Notes: generated by a model from the sequence alone, not told the origin. 64,000 nucleotides of DNA from Sagittula marina (GCF_014196795.1 NZ_JACIEJ010000001.1:124001-188000); one strand, 5' to 3'; positions 53,855-62,973 are shown, counted from the stretch's first letter. A program made the numbers and translations.

Positions 53855-54571
53855 ATGTACGGTCTGACGTTCGACGCGCTGCGCCGCTCCTGGCCGGTCA
53901 TGGCGGTGATCGTGGCGCTTTTGGTGGTCGGGGACCGCTTCATCGACGGCATCGCGCCGCAGATTGCGCTGCTGGTCGTCTACGGTGTGGCGGCCTTTTC
54001 CACCTACCGCTGTGTGCTGTTGCATGATCGTGTGACATGGGGTGGCGTTCAGTCATCCACGGGAGGGGGCGTTACGGACCTGCCGCTCTTTGCCTTCCTC
54101 TGGCGGTTTGTCCTGATCAGCGCCGCTGGTCTGGCGCTGGCGTTTTTCCCGATCTTTTGGTTGACGTATTTCGGCAGGTTCTACCTGAGCAGCAATCCAG
54201 AGGTGAATGTTATCGGCATGACGCTGCTTGGCACCGCCATTGGCCTGCCTTTCAGCCTCCTTTTGTTGATATTCGTCGGCACGCTGTTGCCCGCTGCGGC
54301 CATCGGTGGCGACACCCGTATCGGCAGTGCGCTGCGGCGCGGGCGAGTGCGCTTCTGGAAAACCATCGGCCGCTTCTTTGCAGGGCCGGGCGTTGTCTTC
54401 CTTCTGGTCACGCTTGTCATGGGCAAGTCGGCGATGAACCCGACGATTACGATGGCCGGGGACATCACCCTGCACCTGATCGGCGCGGCGCTGGGCGTCT
54501 TTTGCACCATGATGGTCGCCGCGATCCTCAGCATGGCCTACCGCGAGGCCGAGGCGACCGCCCCCTCTTGA
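53855..54571 (+). CDS. Unknown membrane protein
   Basis: This 238-residue protein has about six hydrophobic helices (near residues 14-30, 36-52, 82-105, 118-145, 172-190 and 205-228). It matches no family I know with confidence. It starts 21 bases after the SHOCT gene stop, which suggests co-transcription. The pattern resembles generic six-helix alphaproteobacterial membrane proteins; the role is unknown. Bases 54572-54688 hold no gene, only a CTCCGC/GCGGAG hairpin just before the xsc remnant. Confidence 0.6.
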   Translation: MYGLTFDALRRSWPVMAVIVALLVVGDRFIDGIAPQIALLVVYGVAAFSTYRCVLLHDRVTWGGVQSSTGGGVTDLPLFAFLWRFVLISAAGLALAFFPIFWLTYFGRFYLSSNPEVNVIGMTLLGTAIGLPFSLLLLIFVGTLLPAAAIGGDTRIGSALRRGRVRFWKTIGRFFAGPGVVFLLVTLVMGKSAMNPTITMAGDITLHLIGAALGVFCTMMVAAILSMAYREAEATAPS

Positions 54572-54688
54572 AGACTGGTCATTTCCCGGCGTGACATCTG
54601 GCCCTATTCGGCGTCCCGCGGGCTGGATAGATCCTGTGAAACGCACGGTGGGACTCCCCTCCGCATCGGTTTTCGCGGAGATGCCAGC

Positions 54689-55021
54689 ATGAAAATGACC
54701 ACCGAAGACGCCTTCGTCAAAGTTCTTCAACGCCACGGGTTCGAACATGCCTTTGGGATCATCGGCTCGGCCTTCATGGCGATTTCCGATTTGTTTCCGC
54801 AGGCTGGCATCCAGTTTCGGGACTGCGCGCACGAAGGGTCCGGTGGCATGATGGCGGACGGCTACACCCGCGCGTCCGGCAAGATGTCGATGATGATCGC
54901 GCAGAATGGCCCCGGCATCCCCAATTTCGTCACCGCCGCGAAAACCGCCTACTGGAACCACAGCCCGCTGCAGCTGGTCACGTCGCAGGCCGCGCACAAG
55001 ACCATCGGGCAGGGCGGCTTT
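54689..55021 (+). pseudogene. xsc: N-terminal remnant of sulfoacetaldehyde acetyltransferase (xsc)
   Basis: The first 111 codons are strongly Xsc-like: MKMTTEDAFVKVLQRHGFEH, AFGIIGSAFM, the ThDP-activating Glu in DCAHEG, then MMADGYTRASGKMSMMIAQN and ending TIGQGGF. Intact Xsc is about 590 residues and continues with QEVEQM after this point. Here the sequence switches at about 55021 to unrelated residues and stops at 55213. The ribosome-binding site (GGAG) is still in place. The ThDP enzyme releases sulfite from sulfoacetaldehyde, and the adjacent soeABC would oxidise that sulfite, so this is a lost or relocated partner gene. Bases 55022-55375 hold no gene I can identify. Confidence 0.85.
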
Positions 55022-55375
55022 TTCCTTGCGCGTTGCGCCCTGCTGGTTTCAGGTGAAACCGATGTCAGGAGCGAACACCCGAATGCCGCTGCACAACTGC
55101 CCAACCCGCGCAAAACCCCGACGCGCGATAGCGGCTGTTTTGCCGGTGCTCGGTCACAAGATACCGCGCATCCGGACCTTCGCCGGACTGCGACGCGCGA
55201 TCCGCGTCCTTAGCCTCCTGCACTTGCCTTTTTTCCGGCGGGCGTCGATGCCAACGGGGTATTCGTTTGAACGCAGCCCGTTGACACACCGGCCGTTACT
55301 GCCGTCTGGGCGTTTCTCGTCGGTGTCGCCCAAAGAACCCTGCTTGGTCCCATAGATATGGGCTGGAGGCCCGGT

Positions 55376-58180
55376 ATGCCTGACCCTCACCTGGATCTTA
55401 ATCCTGCCGTGTCCGACGAGGTCCGCAAGACCACCTGCTACATGTGCGCCTGCCGCTGTGGCATCAACGTGCACATGAAAGGCGGCAAGGTCGCCTATAT
55501 CGAGGGCAACCGCGACCATCCGATCAACAAGGGCGTGCTCTGTGCCAAAGGGTCCGCCGGGATCATGCAGCACAATTCCCCCGCCCGCCTGCGCGCACCG
55601 CTGCGCCGCGTCGGGCCGCGTGGCTCCGGCAAGTTCGAGGAGATCAGTTGGGACGAGGCCCTGCAGACGGCGGTCGACTGGCTGAAACCTCTGCGGGAAA
55701 AGGCCCCGGAAAAGCTCGCCTTCTTCACCGGCCGCGACCAATCGCAAAGCTTCACCGGCTGGTGGGCGCAGCAATTCGGTACGCCTAATTTCGCGGCGCA
55801 TGGCGGCTTTTGCTCGGTCAACATGGCGGCGGCGGGCATCTACACCATGGGCGGCGCTTTTTGGGAGTTCGGCACCCCGGATTGGGACCACGCCAAGCTG
55901 TTCATCCTGTTCGGCGTCGCCGAGGATCACGACAGCAACCCGATTAAGATGGGCATTGGCCGGCTGAAGGCACGCGGTGCAAAGGTGATCGGCGTGAACC
56001 CCGTGCGCTCTGGCTACAACGCGGTGGCGGATGAATGGGTCGGGATCACCCCCGGCACCGACGGCCTGCTGATCCTGTCGCTGATCCATTGCCTGATGAA
56101 GGCCGGGCAGATCGACCTCGATTACCTGACCCGCTACACCGACGCGCCGCTGCTGCTGGATGGTGATCCAAAGTCAGACACCTACGGTCTGTTGTTGCGC
56201 GATGCCGAGGGGCGCGCGCAGGTGATCGACCGGGCCACCGGCAAACCCGCCGCAGCGGATAGCCCCGGCGTCGCACCCGATCCCGGCGCGCATTGGCGGC
56301 ACGCAGGCGTCACCCATGTCACCGTGCTGCACCGCATGGCAGAGACCTACCTGATCCCCGACTACGCCCCGGAGGCCGTGTCAGAGCGCTGCGGCGTCTC
56401 GTCCGCGCAGATCCGGGCGTTGGCGGCTCAGATCTCCCGCGCTGCCTATGACGAACCTGTGGTGATTGACCAGCCGTGGACAGATTGGCGCGGCGAACGG
56501 CATGAACGCATGGTCGGGCGCGGCGTTGCCTTTCACGCCATGCGCGGGATCTCGGCTCATTCCAACGGGTTCCAGACCTGCCGCGCGCTGCACATGCTGC
56601 AAATCCTGATCGGCGCTGTGGAAACCCCCGGCGGGATGCGCTTCAAACCGCCCTATCCGAAACCCGCCACCGCGCATCCGCGCCCGCACGCAAAGGCCAC
56701 GCCCGGCCAACCGTTGCCCGGCCCGCACCTCGGCTATCCCCAGGGGCCGGAGGATCTGGCGCTGTCCGATGACGGCACACCGCTGCGCATCGACAAGGCG
56801 TTCACATGGGAAAACCCGCTTTCGGCGCATGGTCTGATGCATATGGTGATCTCCAACGCCGCCGCAGCAGACCCCTACAAGATCGACACGCTGTTCCTGT
56901 ACATGGCCAACATGGCGTGGAATTCTTCCATGAACACGCGCGGCGTGATGGAGATGCTGACCCGCACCGACGACAGCGGCGATTACGTGATCCCGCGCAT
57001 CATCTATTCTGACGCCTACAGCTCCGAGATGGTGGCCTATGCCGACCTGATCCTGCCCGACACCACCTACTTGGAACGGCACGACTGTATTTCGCTGCTC
57101 GATCGCCCGGTGTCCGAAGCCGATGCCGCCGCCGATGCCATCCGCTGGCCCGTCGTCGCCCCGGATCGGAATGTGCGCGGCTTTCAGTCGGTGCTGCTGG
57201 ACCTTGGTGCGCGCCTCGGCCTGCCGGGTATGACAGAGCCGGACGGCACGCCCACCTACAGCGACTACGCCGACTACATGACGCGCCACGAACGCCGCCC
57301 CGGTGTCGGACCGCTGGCAGGCTGGCGCGGCGCGCACGGCGATCAGCACGGGCGCGGCGACCCGAACCCCGACCAGATCGACCGCTACATCGCCAACGGC
57401 GGATTTTGCGCCCAGCACGTCCCGCCCGATGCGCGGTATTTCAAGCCGTGGAATGCCGCCTATCAGGACTGGGCCGTGCAGATCGGCCTCATGGACAAGG
57501 CCACGCCGTATCGTTTTACGCTTTATGCAGAGCCGCTCCGCCGGTTTCAGCGCGCCGCCGAAGGGCACGGCCCGCATCAGCCCCCCGACCACCTGCGCGA
57601 TCAGATGAAAACCCGCCTCACGCCGCTGCCAACCTGGTATGACACCGCTGACCAGACCAACTGCGCCGACTATCCAGTCCACGCGCTGACCCAGCGGCCG
57701 ATGGCAATGTACCACAGCTGGGGCGGGCAAAACGCGTGGCTGCGGCAAATCCACGGGCGCAACCCGATGTATCTGCCCACGGCCCTCATGCGCGCTCACG
57801 ATCTGAAAGACGGCGACTGGGTGTGCGTCACCTCTCCCCATGGGGCGATCACGGTGCCGGTGGCGGAGATGGCGGCGCTCAACCCGCACACCATCTGGAC
57901 GTGGAACGCCATCGGCAAACGCGGCGGCGCCTGGGCGCTCGACAAGAACGCACCAGAGGCGACGAAGGGCTTTCTGCTCAATCATGTCATTCACGAACTC
58001 CTCCCGCCAAGGGGCGACGGCCTGCGCTGGTCCAACTCCGACCCGGTCACCGGGCAGGCGGCGTGGTTCGACCTGCGCGTCCGGATCGAAAAGACCACGG
58101 CCCTTGCAGATCATATCCCGCCGCAGGCCAGCCCCGTGCCACCCGCGCCCAAAGTGCTGCGCTGGCAGGTAAAGGACTGA
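55376..58180 (+). CDS. soeA: SoeA-like sulfite dehydrogenase catalytic subunit (molybdopterin, [4Fe-4S])
   Basis: This 934-residue member of the DMSO-reductase family has an N-terminal [4Fe-4S] site (Cys21, Cys24, Cys28 and Cys56, in TCYMCACRCG and GVLCAKG), and the MGD-binding motifs run through the rest. No twin-arginine signal is present, so the active site faces the cytoplasm, as in SoeABC. With the Fe-S subunit and membrane anchor that follow, it would oxidise sulfite to sulfate into the quinone pool. I chose the ATG at 55376 with GGAGG upstream. A polysulfide/thiosulfate reductase or a DMSO reductase remain alternatives, but the xsc remnant and cytoplasmic location favour SoeA. Confidence 0.83.
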   Translation: MPDPHLDLNPAVSDEVRKTTCYMCACRCGINVHMKGGKVAYIEGNRDHPINKGVLCAKGSAGIMQHNSPARLRAPLRRVGPRGSGKFEEISWDEALQTAVDWLKPLREKAPEKLAFFTGRDQSQSFTGWWAQQFGTPNFAAHGGFCSVNMAAAGIYTMGGAFWEFGTPDWDHAKLFILFGVAEDHDSNPIKMGIGRLKARGAKVIGVNPVRSGYNAVADEWVGITPGTDGLLILSLIHCLMKAGQIDLDYLTRYTDAPLLLDGDPKSDTYGLLLRDAEGRAQVIDRATGKPAAADSPGVAPDPGAHWRHAGVTHVTVLHRMAETYLIPDYAPEAVSERCGVSSAQIRALAAQISRAAYDEPVVIDQPWTDWRGERHERMVGRGVAFHAMRGISAHSNGFQTCRALHMLQILIGAVETPGGMRFKPPYPKPATAHPRPHAKATPGQPLPGPHLGYPQGPEDLALSDDGTPLRIDKAFTWENPLSAHGLMHMVISNAAAADPYKIDTLFLYMANMAWNSSMNTRGVMEMLTRTDDSGDYVIPRIIYSDAYSSEMVAYADLILPDTTYLERHDCISLLDRPVSEADAAADAIRWPVVAPDRNVRGFQSVLLDLGARLGLPGMTEPDGTPTYSDYADYMTRHERRPGVGPLAGWRGAHGDQHGRGDPNPDQIDRYIANGGFCAQHVPPDARYFKPWNAAYQDWAVQIGLMDKATPYRFTLYAEPLRRFQRAAEGHGPHQPPDHLRDQMKTRLTPLPTWYDTADQTNCADYPVHALTQRPMAMYHSWGGQNAWLRQIHGRNPMYLPTALMRAHDLKDGDWVCVTSPHGAITVPVAEMAALNPHTIWTWNAIGKRGGAWALDKNAPEATKGFLLNHVIHELLPPRGDGLRWSNSDPVTGQAAWFDLRVRIEKTTALADHIPPQASPVPPAPKVLRWQVKD

Positions 58181-58184
58181 CGAC

Positions 58185-58256
58185 ATGCGCCTTTTTCATA
58201 AACTCATCTCTCGCGGCGGCGCGTCCCAGCCCCCTTACTCAGGGTACCAGCCATGA
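58185..58256 (+). CDS. 23-residue ORF coupled between soeA and soeB
   Basis: The ATG at 58185 has AAAGGA nine bases upstream and the TGA at 58254-58256 overlaps the soeB start as ATGA. The peptide (MRLFHKLISRGGASQPPYSG...) is basic at the start and Pro/Tyr-rich at the end. It may be a real small protein, but more likely it carries ribosomes across the gap to soeB, which has only a weak site of its own. Confidence 0.45.
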   Translation: MRLFHKLISRGGASQPPYSGYQP

Positions 58257-59002
58257 CCACGCTTCCCACCCACACCGAGACGCGGCTCGGTCTCGTCATC
58301 GACCTCGACACCTGCGTTGGCTGTCATGCCTGCGTGGTGTCCTGCAAAGGCTGGAACACGCAGAATTACGGCGCGCCGCTGTCGGATCAGAACCCCTATG
58401 GCGCGGACCCCTCCGGCACCTTTCTCAACCGTGTGCACAGCTACGAGGTCACGCCCGACGATGGCCCGGCACAGCTGGTGCATTTCCCCAAAAGCTGCCT
58501 GCATTGCGAGGACGCCCCCTGCGTCACCGTCTGCCCCACCGGGGCCAGCTACAAACGCAGCGAAGACGGCATCGTTCTGGTCAACGAATCCGACTGCATC
58601 GGTTGCGGCCTGTGCGCATGGGCCTGCCCCTACGGCGCGCGCGAGCTGGACGCCGCCGAAGGCGTGATGAAGAAATGCACCCTCTGCGTCGACCGCATCT
58701 ACAACGAAAACCTGCCGGAGGAGGACCGCGTGCCCGCCTGCGTGCGCACCTGCCCTGCGGGCGCGCGGCACTTTGGCGACCTGTCCGACCCGAATTCCGC
58801 GATCTCGGCGTTGGTCGAGCAGCGCGGCGGCTTTGATCTGATGCCGGAACAGGGCACAAAGCCGGTGAACAAATACCTGCCGCCGCGTCCCAAGGACACC
58901 TGGGAGGCGGAAACCGATGTGCTCGCGCCTTTCCTCGCCCCGGTGGCCGAAGACGCGCGCGGCTTTCTCGGCTGGATCGACCGGACGCTCTCGAAACTCT
59001 GA
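58253..59002 (+). CDS. soeB: SoeB-like [4Fe-4S] ferredoxin subunit
   Basis: This 249-residue protein has four cysteine clusters: CVGCHACVVSCKGWN, CLHCEDAPCVTVCPTGA, CIGCGLCAWACPYGAR and CTLC...CVRTCPAGARH, which is the DmsB/PsrB pattern for four [4Fe-4S] clusters. It relays electrons from SoeA to the membrane subunit. It has no signal peptide, which fits a cytoplasmic complex. The ATG at 58253 overlaps the stop of the small ORF. A C-terminal extension follows the last cluster (to residue 249) as in SoeB proteins. Confidence 0.88.
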   Translation: MTTLPTHTETRLGLVIDLDTCVGCHACVVSCKGWNTQNYGAPLSDQNPYGADPSGTFLNRVHSYEVTPDDGPAQLVHFPKSCLHCEDAPCVTVCPTGASYKRSEDGIVLVNESDCIGCGLCAWACPYGARELDAAEGVMKKCTLCVDRIYNENLPEEDRVPACVRTCPAGARHFGDLSDPNSAISALVEQRGGFDLMPEQGTKPVNKYLPPRPKDTWEAETDVLAPFLAPVAEDARGFLGWIDRTLSKL

Positions 59003-59050
59003 CCCCGCCACACCGCAGCGCGAATCCCGCCTGCGCTCAAAGGACCAAGG

Positions 59051-59908
59051 ATGCACCCAGCCCCGTCACTTATCGCTTTCACCACGCTCTCCGGTCTGGG
59101 GTTCGGCATGCTGTTCTGGCTTGGCGTCGATGCGACGCCGCCAACGGGCTGGGTCGCTTTCGTGTTCTACGTCATCGCCTATGCCCTGAGCCTCGCGGGC
59201 CTTGGCGCCTCGGCCCTGCATCTTGGCCGACCCAGCCGCGCACTGAAGGCCTTCACCCAATGGCGCAGCAGCTGGCTGTCGCGCGAAGCCTGGGCCTCCC
59301 TCGTGGCGCTGACGGTGAACGCGCTCTATGCCGCGCCGCTGGTGTTCCTCGACCAACGGGTCGCCCCGTTGGGCTGGTCGGGCGCGGCACTTGCGCTGAT
59401 CACCGTGGGCTCCACCGCGATGATCTACACGCAGTTAAAGACCGTCCCGCGCTGGCACCACTGGTCCACGCCCGTGCTGTTTGTGTCCTACGCGCTGAGC
59501 GGCGGCGCGCTGATGGCGGGCAAGGTCGATCTGGCGGTGTGGCTGATCCCCCTCACCGGCCTGGTCCAGGGGGGCTGCTGGCTGGCCGGGGACAGACGCG
59601 GCACCACAAGCACGCTCAGCACCGCCACCGGCCTGCACGCCCCGCGCGCCTTCGAGGCACCGCACACCGGCGACACGTACCTGACGCGGGAAATGGCCTT
59701 TGCCGTGGCGCGCAAACACGCTGAAAAATTACGCCTCATTGCGCTGCTGCTTGGGGCGATCGTGCCAACGGCGATCCTGCTGCTGCCGGTCAACCACCTC
59801 TTTGCCCTTGTTGCAGTGGTGTCGCATGTGGCAGGGGCTATGACAGCCCGTTGGTTGTTCTTTGCTGAGGCAAAACACGTCATGGGCCTGTATTACGGCA
59901 AGATCTGA
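59051..59908 (+). CDS. soeC: SoeC-like membrane anchor (DmsC family)
   Basis: This 285-residue integral membrane protein has eight hydrophobic helices, with ALHLGRPSRALKAFTQWRSSWLSREAW in the first loops, characteristic of DmsC-type anchors. It passes electrons from the Fe-S subunit into quinone. It starts 48 bases after soeB and its stop is 11 bases before the NTF2-like gene, so the four genes form an operon. No heme ligands are obvious. Confidence 0.86.
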   Translation: MHPAPSLIAFTTLSGLGFGMLFWLGVDATPPTGWVAFVFYVIAYALSLAGLGASALHLGRPSRALKAFTQWRSSWLSREAWASLVALTVNALYAAPLVFLDQRVAPLGWSGAALALITVGSTAMIYTQLKTVPRWHHWSTPVLFVSYALSGGALMAGKVDLAVWLIPLTGLVQGGCWLAGDRRGTTSTLSTATGLHAPRAFEAPHTGDTYLTREMAFAVARKHAEKLRLIALLLGAIVPTAILLLPVNHLFALVAVVSHVAGAMTARWLFFAEAKHVMGLYYGKI

Positions 59909-59919
59909 GGAGCTGCGTT

Positions 59920-60903
59920 ATGTCCTTCCTGCCGGGATTTGAAGAAGGCTGGCGCGATGCGCCACATTTCATGAGTGCTGTGACGCAAGACATCTGGGGG
60001 GACCGGCGTCTTGACCGCATCCGCCGCCTCTATGCCGAGGACGCGGTGCTGCGCACACCCGAAGGGCTGCTGCGGGGGCGTGATGCCATTCTGGCAGAGG
60101 CACAGGCGCGGCTCGCGGCCTTCCCTGATATGGACGTGCTCCCCGAGGATATGATCTGGGCACAGTCGGGCTACAAATCCTTCACCGCAGCAGAACGTCA
60201 CTACGTCAGCGCCACCCATGACGGGCCGGGTCTCTATGGCGCGCCCACGGGCACGCCCTTGGGCTACCGGATGCTGACCGACAGCTGGTGCCGCGGGGAT
60301 GAGGTGGCCGAGGTCTGGCGCGTGACCGACCGCGCCGCGATCCTCAAGGCGCTGGGCCATACGCCGGAGGGCTGGGCCCGCGCCAGCATCAAGGCCGAGG
60401 GCGGGCCAGAGGACTGCGTCCTGCCCCTGACGTCGGAAACCGACCTGCCGCCACGCCATAGCGCGACCGGCAACGAGGACAGCTGGGGGCAGGTTCTCAG
60501 CGATACGCTGCGCCGCATCATGGCCGGAGAGGTTGCGGTCATTGGCCGGCAATATGATCGCGCGGCAGAGCTGGCCTATCCCGGCGGTGAAACCGCGATC
60601 GGCCACACGGAGGCAGAGCGCTTCTGGACCGCGCTGCGCGCCTCGCTGCCCACGGCGCAGTTCACCGTGCAGCATGTGATCGGCGTCGAGGAAAAGCCCG
60701 AAAGCCCGCGCGCCAGCGTGCGTTGGGTGCTGGAGGGGCGCCACGATGGCTTTGGCCTGTTCGGCGCCCCCACCGGCGCGCCGCTGTTGGTGATGGGGAT
60801 CACGCAGGTGGCCTTTGGTCCGCGCGGCATCTACCGCGACTGGACGTTGTTCGACCCGGCAGCGGTGTGGAAACAGATCCTGCTGGCCACCGGGTCGGTC
60901 TGA
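59920..60903 (+). CDS. Tandem SnoaL/NTF2-like domain protein
   Basis: This 327-residue protein contains two similar NTF2-like halves, residues about 10-145 (RLYAEDAVLRTPEGLLRGRD, AERHYVSATHDGPGLYGAPTG) and 185-325 (QYDRAAELAYPGGETAIGHTEA, WVLEGRHDGFGLFGAPTG), joined by a Glu/Pro linker. The fold is shared with polyketide cyclases and small-molecule isomerases, but the reaction is unknown here. GAGGAGC precedes the ATG and the gene directly follows soeC, so it is likely co-expressed with sulfite oxidation. It could be a metabolic partner; this is inference. Confidence 0.78.
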   Translation: MSFLPGFEEGWRDAPHFMSAVTQDIWGDRRLDRIRRLYAEDAVLRTPEGLLRGRDAILAEAQARLAAFPDMDVLPEDMIWAQSGYKSFTAAERHYVSATHDGPGLYGAPTGTPLGYRMLTDSWCRGDEVAEVWRVTDRAAILKALGHTPEGWARASIKAEGGPEDCVLPLTSETDLPPRHSATGNEDSWGQVLSDTLRRIMAGEVAVIGRQYDRAAELAYPGGETAIGHTEAERFWTALRASLPTAQFTVQHVIGVEEKPESPRASVRWVLEGRHDGFGLFGAPTGAPLLVMGITQVAFGPRGIYRDWTLFDPAAVWKQILLATGSV

Positions 60904-60910
60904 TCGCTCA

Positions 60911-60938
60911 GCGGGCGCGGGGTCAGGCCCCCGCCCGC
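60911..60938. terminator. GC-rich hairpin between convergent genes
   Basis: GCGGGCG-GGGG pairs with CCCC-CGCCCGC around a short TCAGG loop, directly after the SnoaL stop at 60903. There is no long T-run on either strand, so termination would be weak; it separates the SnoaL-like and DUF1523 genes. Confidence 0.35.
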
Positions 60939-60940
60939 CC

Positions 60941-61552
60941 TCATTTGCGGAACTTGTCGCGCAGCCGGCTGGACCCGATGGCCACGCGGTCGCCCGCCTC
61001 GGTCAGGGCCGGATCGACGCGGCGCGCCCAGAATCGCTTCCACCGCGCCCAGATTGCCCAGAACAGCGCCGCCAGCAGCACCAGCACGATGATCGAGACC
61101 CACGGCACGATGAATTCGTTCGGGTCCTCGACCTCGCGCAGGCTCACCGCGTTGGGGAACACCGTCAGGAATTCGTTGCGCCAGCCGTAATGCCGGATCG
61201 CCACCCAGCGCGGATTGTCGGCCGTGGAGCGCATGTCAGAGGCTTCGGCCTGCAGGTTCGAGGTGTCGAACTTGAAGTACGGCGGCCAGCCCCAGCCGGT
61301 GTCCTCGTTGCGGTAGACCATGATATCGCCGTTTTCGCGGCGGGTCTGGATAAAGAACACGTCCCGCGTCGGCACGGTGCCATCCGTGCCCACATCCGCC
61401 TGCGCCCAGAACCAGCTGTTTTCGCCGGGGTCGACACGCTTTTCATAGGTGTCCGTGATCCGCGCGATATCGGTCTGGGGCAGCGTGTAATGCAGGAACG
61501 CGGCCACCAGCAGCCAGAAGATCGCGATGATGAACCATTTTACATATCTCAT
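60941..61552 (-). CDS. DUF1523 family protein
   Basis: This is a 203-residue protein with an N-terminal membrane helix (about residues 5-22), a periplasmic domain carrying TYEKRVDPGENSWFWAQADVG, RNEDTGWGWPPYFKFDTSN and WRNEFLTVFPNA, and a second helix at about residues 148-170. These features match DUF1523, known mainly from alphaproteobacteria and without an assigned function. The 88-residue membrane-protein gene upstream on the same strand ends 17 bases before its ATG, so they are probably co-transcribed. Confidence 0.78.
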   Translation of the reverse strand: MRYVKWFIIAIFWLLVAAFLHYTLPQTDIARITDTYEKRVDPGENSWFWAQADVGTDGTVPTRDVFFIQTRRENGDIMVYRNEDTGWGWPPYFKFDTSNLQAEASDMRSTADNPRWVAIRHYGWRNEFLTVFPNAVSLREVEDPNEFIVPWVSIIVLVLLAALFWAIWARWKRFWARRVDPALTEAGDRVAIGSSRLRDKFRK

Positions 61553-61569
61553 GGCAGCGGCGGAGCCTT

Positions 61570-61836
61570 TCAGTGGAAATTCGTCAGGTAGATGATGACG
61601 GTCACCGTGACGAAGGGCAACACGTAGAGAACGGCAATCAGGCTAAGGTGGCGGATGCGGTCATATCGGGCGGTTTCCTCGGCGAGAAAGGTCTTCAGTT
61701 TGCGGTCGGAATGGTCGGTTTTCCAGTCCATCAGGATCAACCGCCGACGTCGCATGCGAAAGCTGAACCACAAAGCGATATAGAGCACTGTGGCAAACAG
61801 GAAAGCGATGAAGAAAAACCGCACAAAGGCCAGCAT
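61570..61836 (-). CDS. Small membrane protein (88 aa)
   Basis: This is an 88-residue protein with two hydrophobic helices (about residues 3-22 and 68-86) and a basic charged middle (RMRRRRLILMDWKTDHSDRK). It is not a family I can name. The ATG at 61836 has GGGGGAC upstream; a longer frame to 61920 adds an unconvincing leader. It is upstream of the DUF1523 gene and may function with it. Confidence 0.6.
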   Translation of the reverse strand: MLAFVRFFFIAFLFATVLYIALWFSFRMRRRRLILMDWKTDHSDRKLKTFLAEETARYDRIRHLSLIAVLYVLPFVTVTVIIYLTNFH

Positions 61837-61947
61837 GTCCGTCCCCCTGTCCCCTGCCTGATACGCCCGCGCCGGAAAATCAACGACAAAGCGCCGCAGG
61901 GCGCGCATATGGCGCGGCAATGGGGCGTTGCGAGAACGCGCAAGACG

Positions 61948-62271
61948 TTACCAGACGGCGGTTGTCCAACGACGCGGCGCGGTGCTCACCACCAGCGCCA
62001 GCACCGGCCCCCAGACCAGGGCCGCCTGCGCGCCCAGCATCATGAAATGTCGCCAGCCGCCGGACTGGATCAGCCACACGGCGCCCGGCGCCTCCAGCGT
62101 GTAGAGGATGGCGAACAGCAGGCTCGACAGCGCCCACAACAGCAGCGCCGAAATCACGGCCTGCAAGGCGAGGCCGGGCAGGGTCTCTGGCGTGAACCGC
62201 TCCACCATCCGGGCGACGGCAAAGGTCAGCGCGACAAGGATAAGCGTGGGGAGCAGCAAGCCTGTGATCAT
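61948..62271 (-). CDS. Small membrane protein (about 107 aa)
   Basis: The protein has three hydrophobic segments (near residues 3-20, 38-56 and 78-95). The family is unknown to me. An ATG at 62271 gives 107 residues; an in-frame TTG at 62307 gives 119 but has a badly spaced site. It is divergent from the secreted-protein gene at 62369. Function cannot be suggested. Confidence 0.5.
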   Translation of the reverse strand: MITGLLLPTLILVALTFAVARMVERFTPETLPGLALQAVISALLLWALSSLLFAILYTLEAPGAVWLIQSGGWRHFMMLGAQAALVWGPVLALVVSTAPRRWTTAVW

Positions 62272-62368
62272 GGCAACGACTGTGCCGCCCCAAAGGTCAG
62301 GTTTCAATCACCTTGCGCGGTGGACCGTTCCGCTTCACGCTGTCGTCATTTCACAGGAGGAGAATTTC

Positions 62369-62923
62369 ATGACCCGTACACTTATGATGAGCGCCGCTTT
62401 GGCGATGTCCCTGACAACCGCCGCCGCCGCAGACGAGGTGTCCGACCTGCTCACATCCGCGCAGGAGGCCTACGCCGCCGGTGACATTCAGTTCGCGCTA
62501 GACGATCTGGACATGGCCCGCGCCAAATTGCTGGAGCAGAAGACAGCCTCTCTGGGGGCCTATCTGCCGGAGGCCCCTGACGGCTGGACGCGCGAGGTCA
62601 ACACCGAGATGGGGCAGGGGCTTGCGATGATGGGCGGCGGCGTCGGGGCGGAGGCGACCTACACAGGCGATGACAGCTCGGTCAAGATCACGCTGATGGC
62701 GGACAATCCGATGGTGGCCAGCATGTCCGCCATGATCGCCAACGCCGGTGCCATGGGCATGAAGACGGAGCGCATCGGCCGCCAGCGCTTTGCCACGCAG
62801 GACGGGCAGATGATGGCGCTGGTGGGCAATCGCATCCTCGTTCAGGCCGAGGGCGATACAGAGGCCGCGCGCAGCCTGTTGGACAAGGTGGATTTCGGCG
62901 CCATGGCGTCCTTTGGTCAGTGA
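62369..62923 (+). CDS. Secreted or periplasmic protein of unknown function
   Basis: This is a 184-residue protein with a signal peptide (residues 1-22, TTAAAADEV). AGGAGG lies eight bases before the ATG. The mature part has a TPR-like helical start (SAQEAYAAGDIQFALDDLDMARAKLLEQK) and then a compact domain with Met/Gly-rich turns and a VGNRILVQAEGD strand. It resembles small periplasmic proteins of Rhodobacteraceae annotated as hypothetical. It converges with the creatinase gene. No enzymatic motif is seen. Confidence 0.65.
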   Translation: MTRTLMMSAALAMSLTTAAAADEVSDLLTSAQEAYAAGDIQFALDDLDMARAKLLEQKTASLGAYLPEAPDGWTREVNTEMGQGLAMMGGGVGAEATYTGDDSSVKITLMADNPMVASMSAMIANAGAMGMKTERIGRQRFATQDGQMMALVGNRILVQAEGDTEAARSLLDKVDFGAMASFGQ

Positions 62924-62936
62924 TCTAAAGGCAAAC

Positions 62937-62962
62937 GTAGGCCGGGGCGATCCCCGACCTAC
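62937..62962. repeat. Extragenic palindrome between convergent genes (REP-like, possible bidirectional terminator)
   Basis: GTAGG...GGGG and CCCC...CCTAC form a hairpin around a CGAT loop with one internal mismatch, between the stops of the secreted-protein and creatinase genes. Similar palindromes occur as intergenic repeats in Rhodobacteraceae (from memory). I saw only this copy in the window and no T-run. Confidence 0.4.
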
Positions 62963-62973
62963 ACCGCGTCGCC

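Noticed and set aside
55376-59908. Polysulfide/thiosulfate or DMSO reductase instead of SoeABC
   Set aside because: No twin-arginine signal on the large subunit and the adjacent xsc remnant favour a cytoplasmic sulfite dehydrogenase; not fully excluded without phylogeny.
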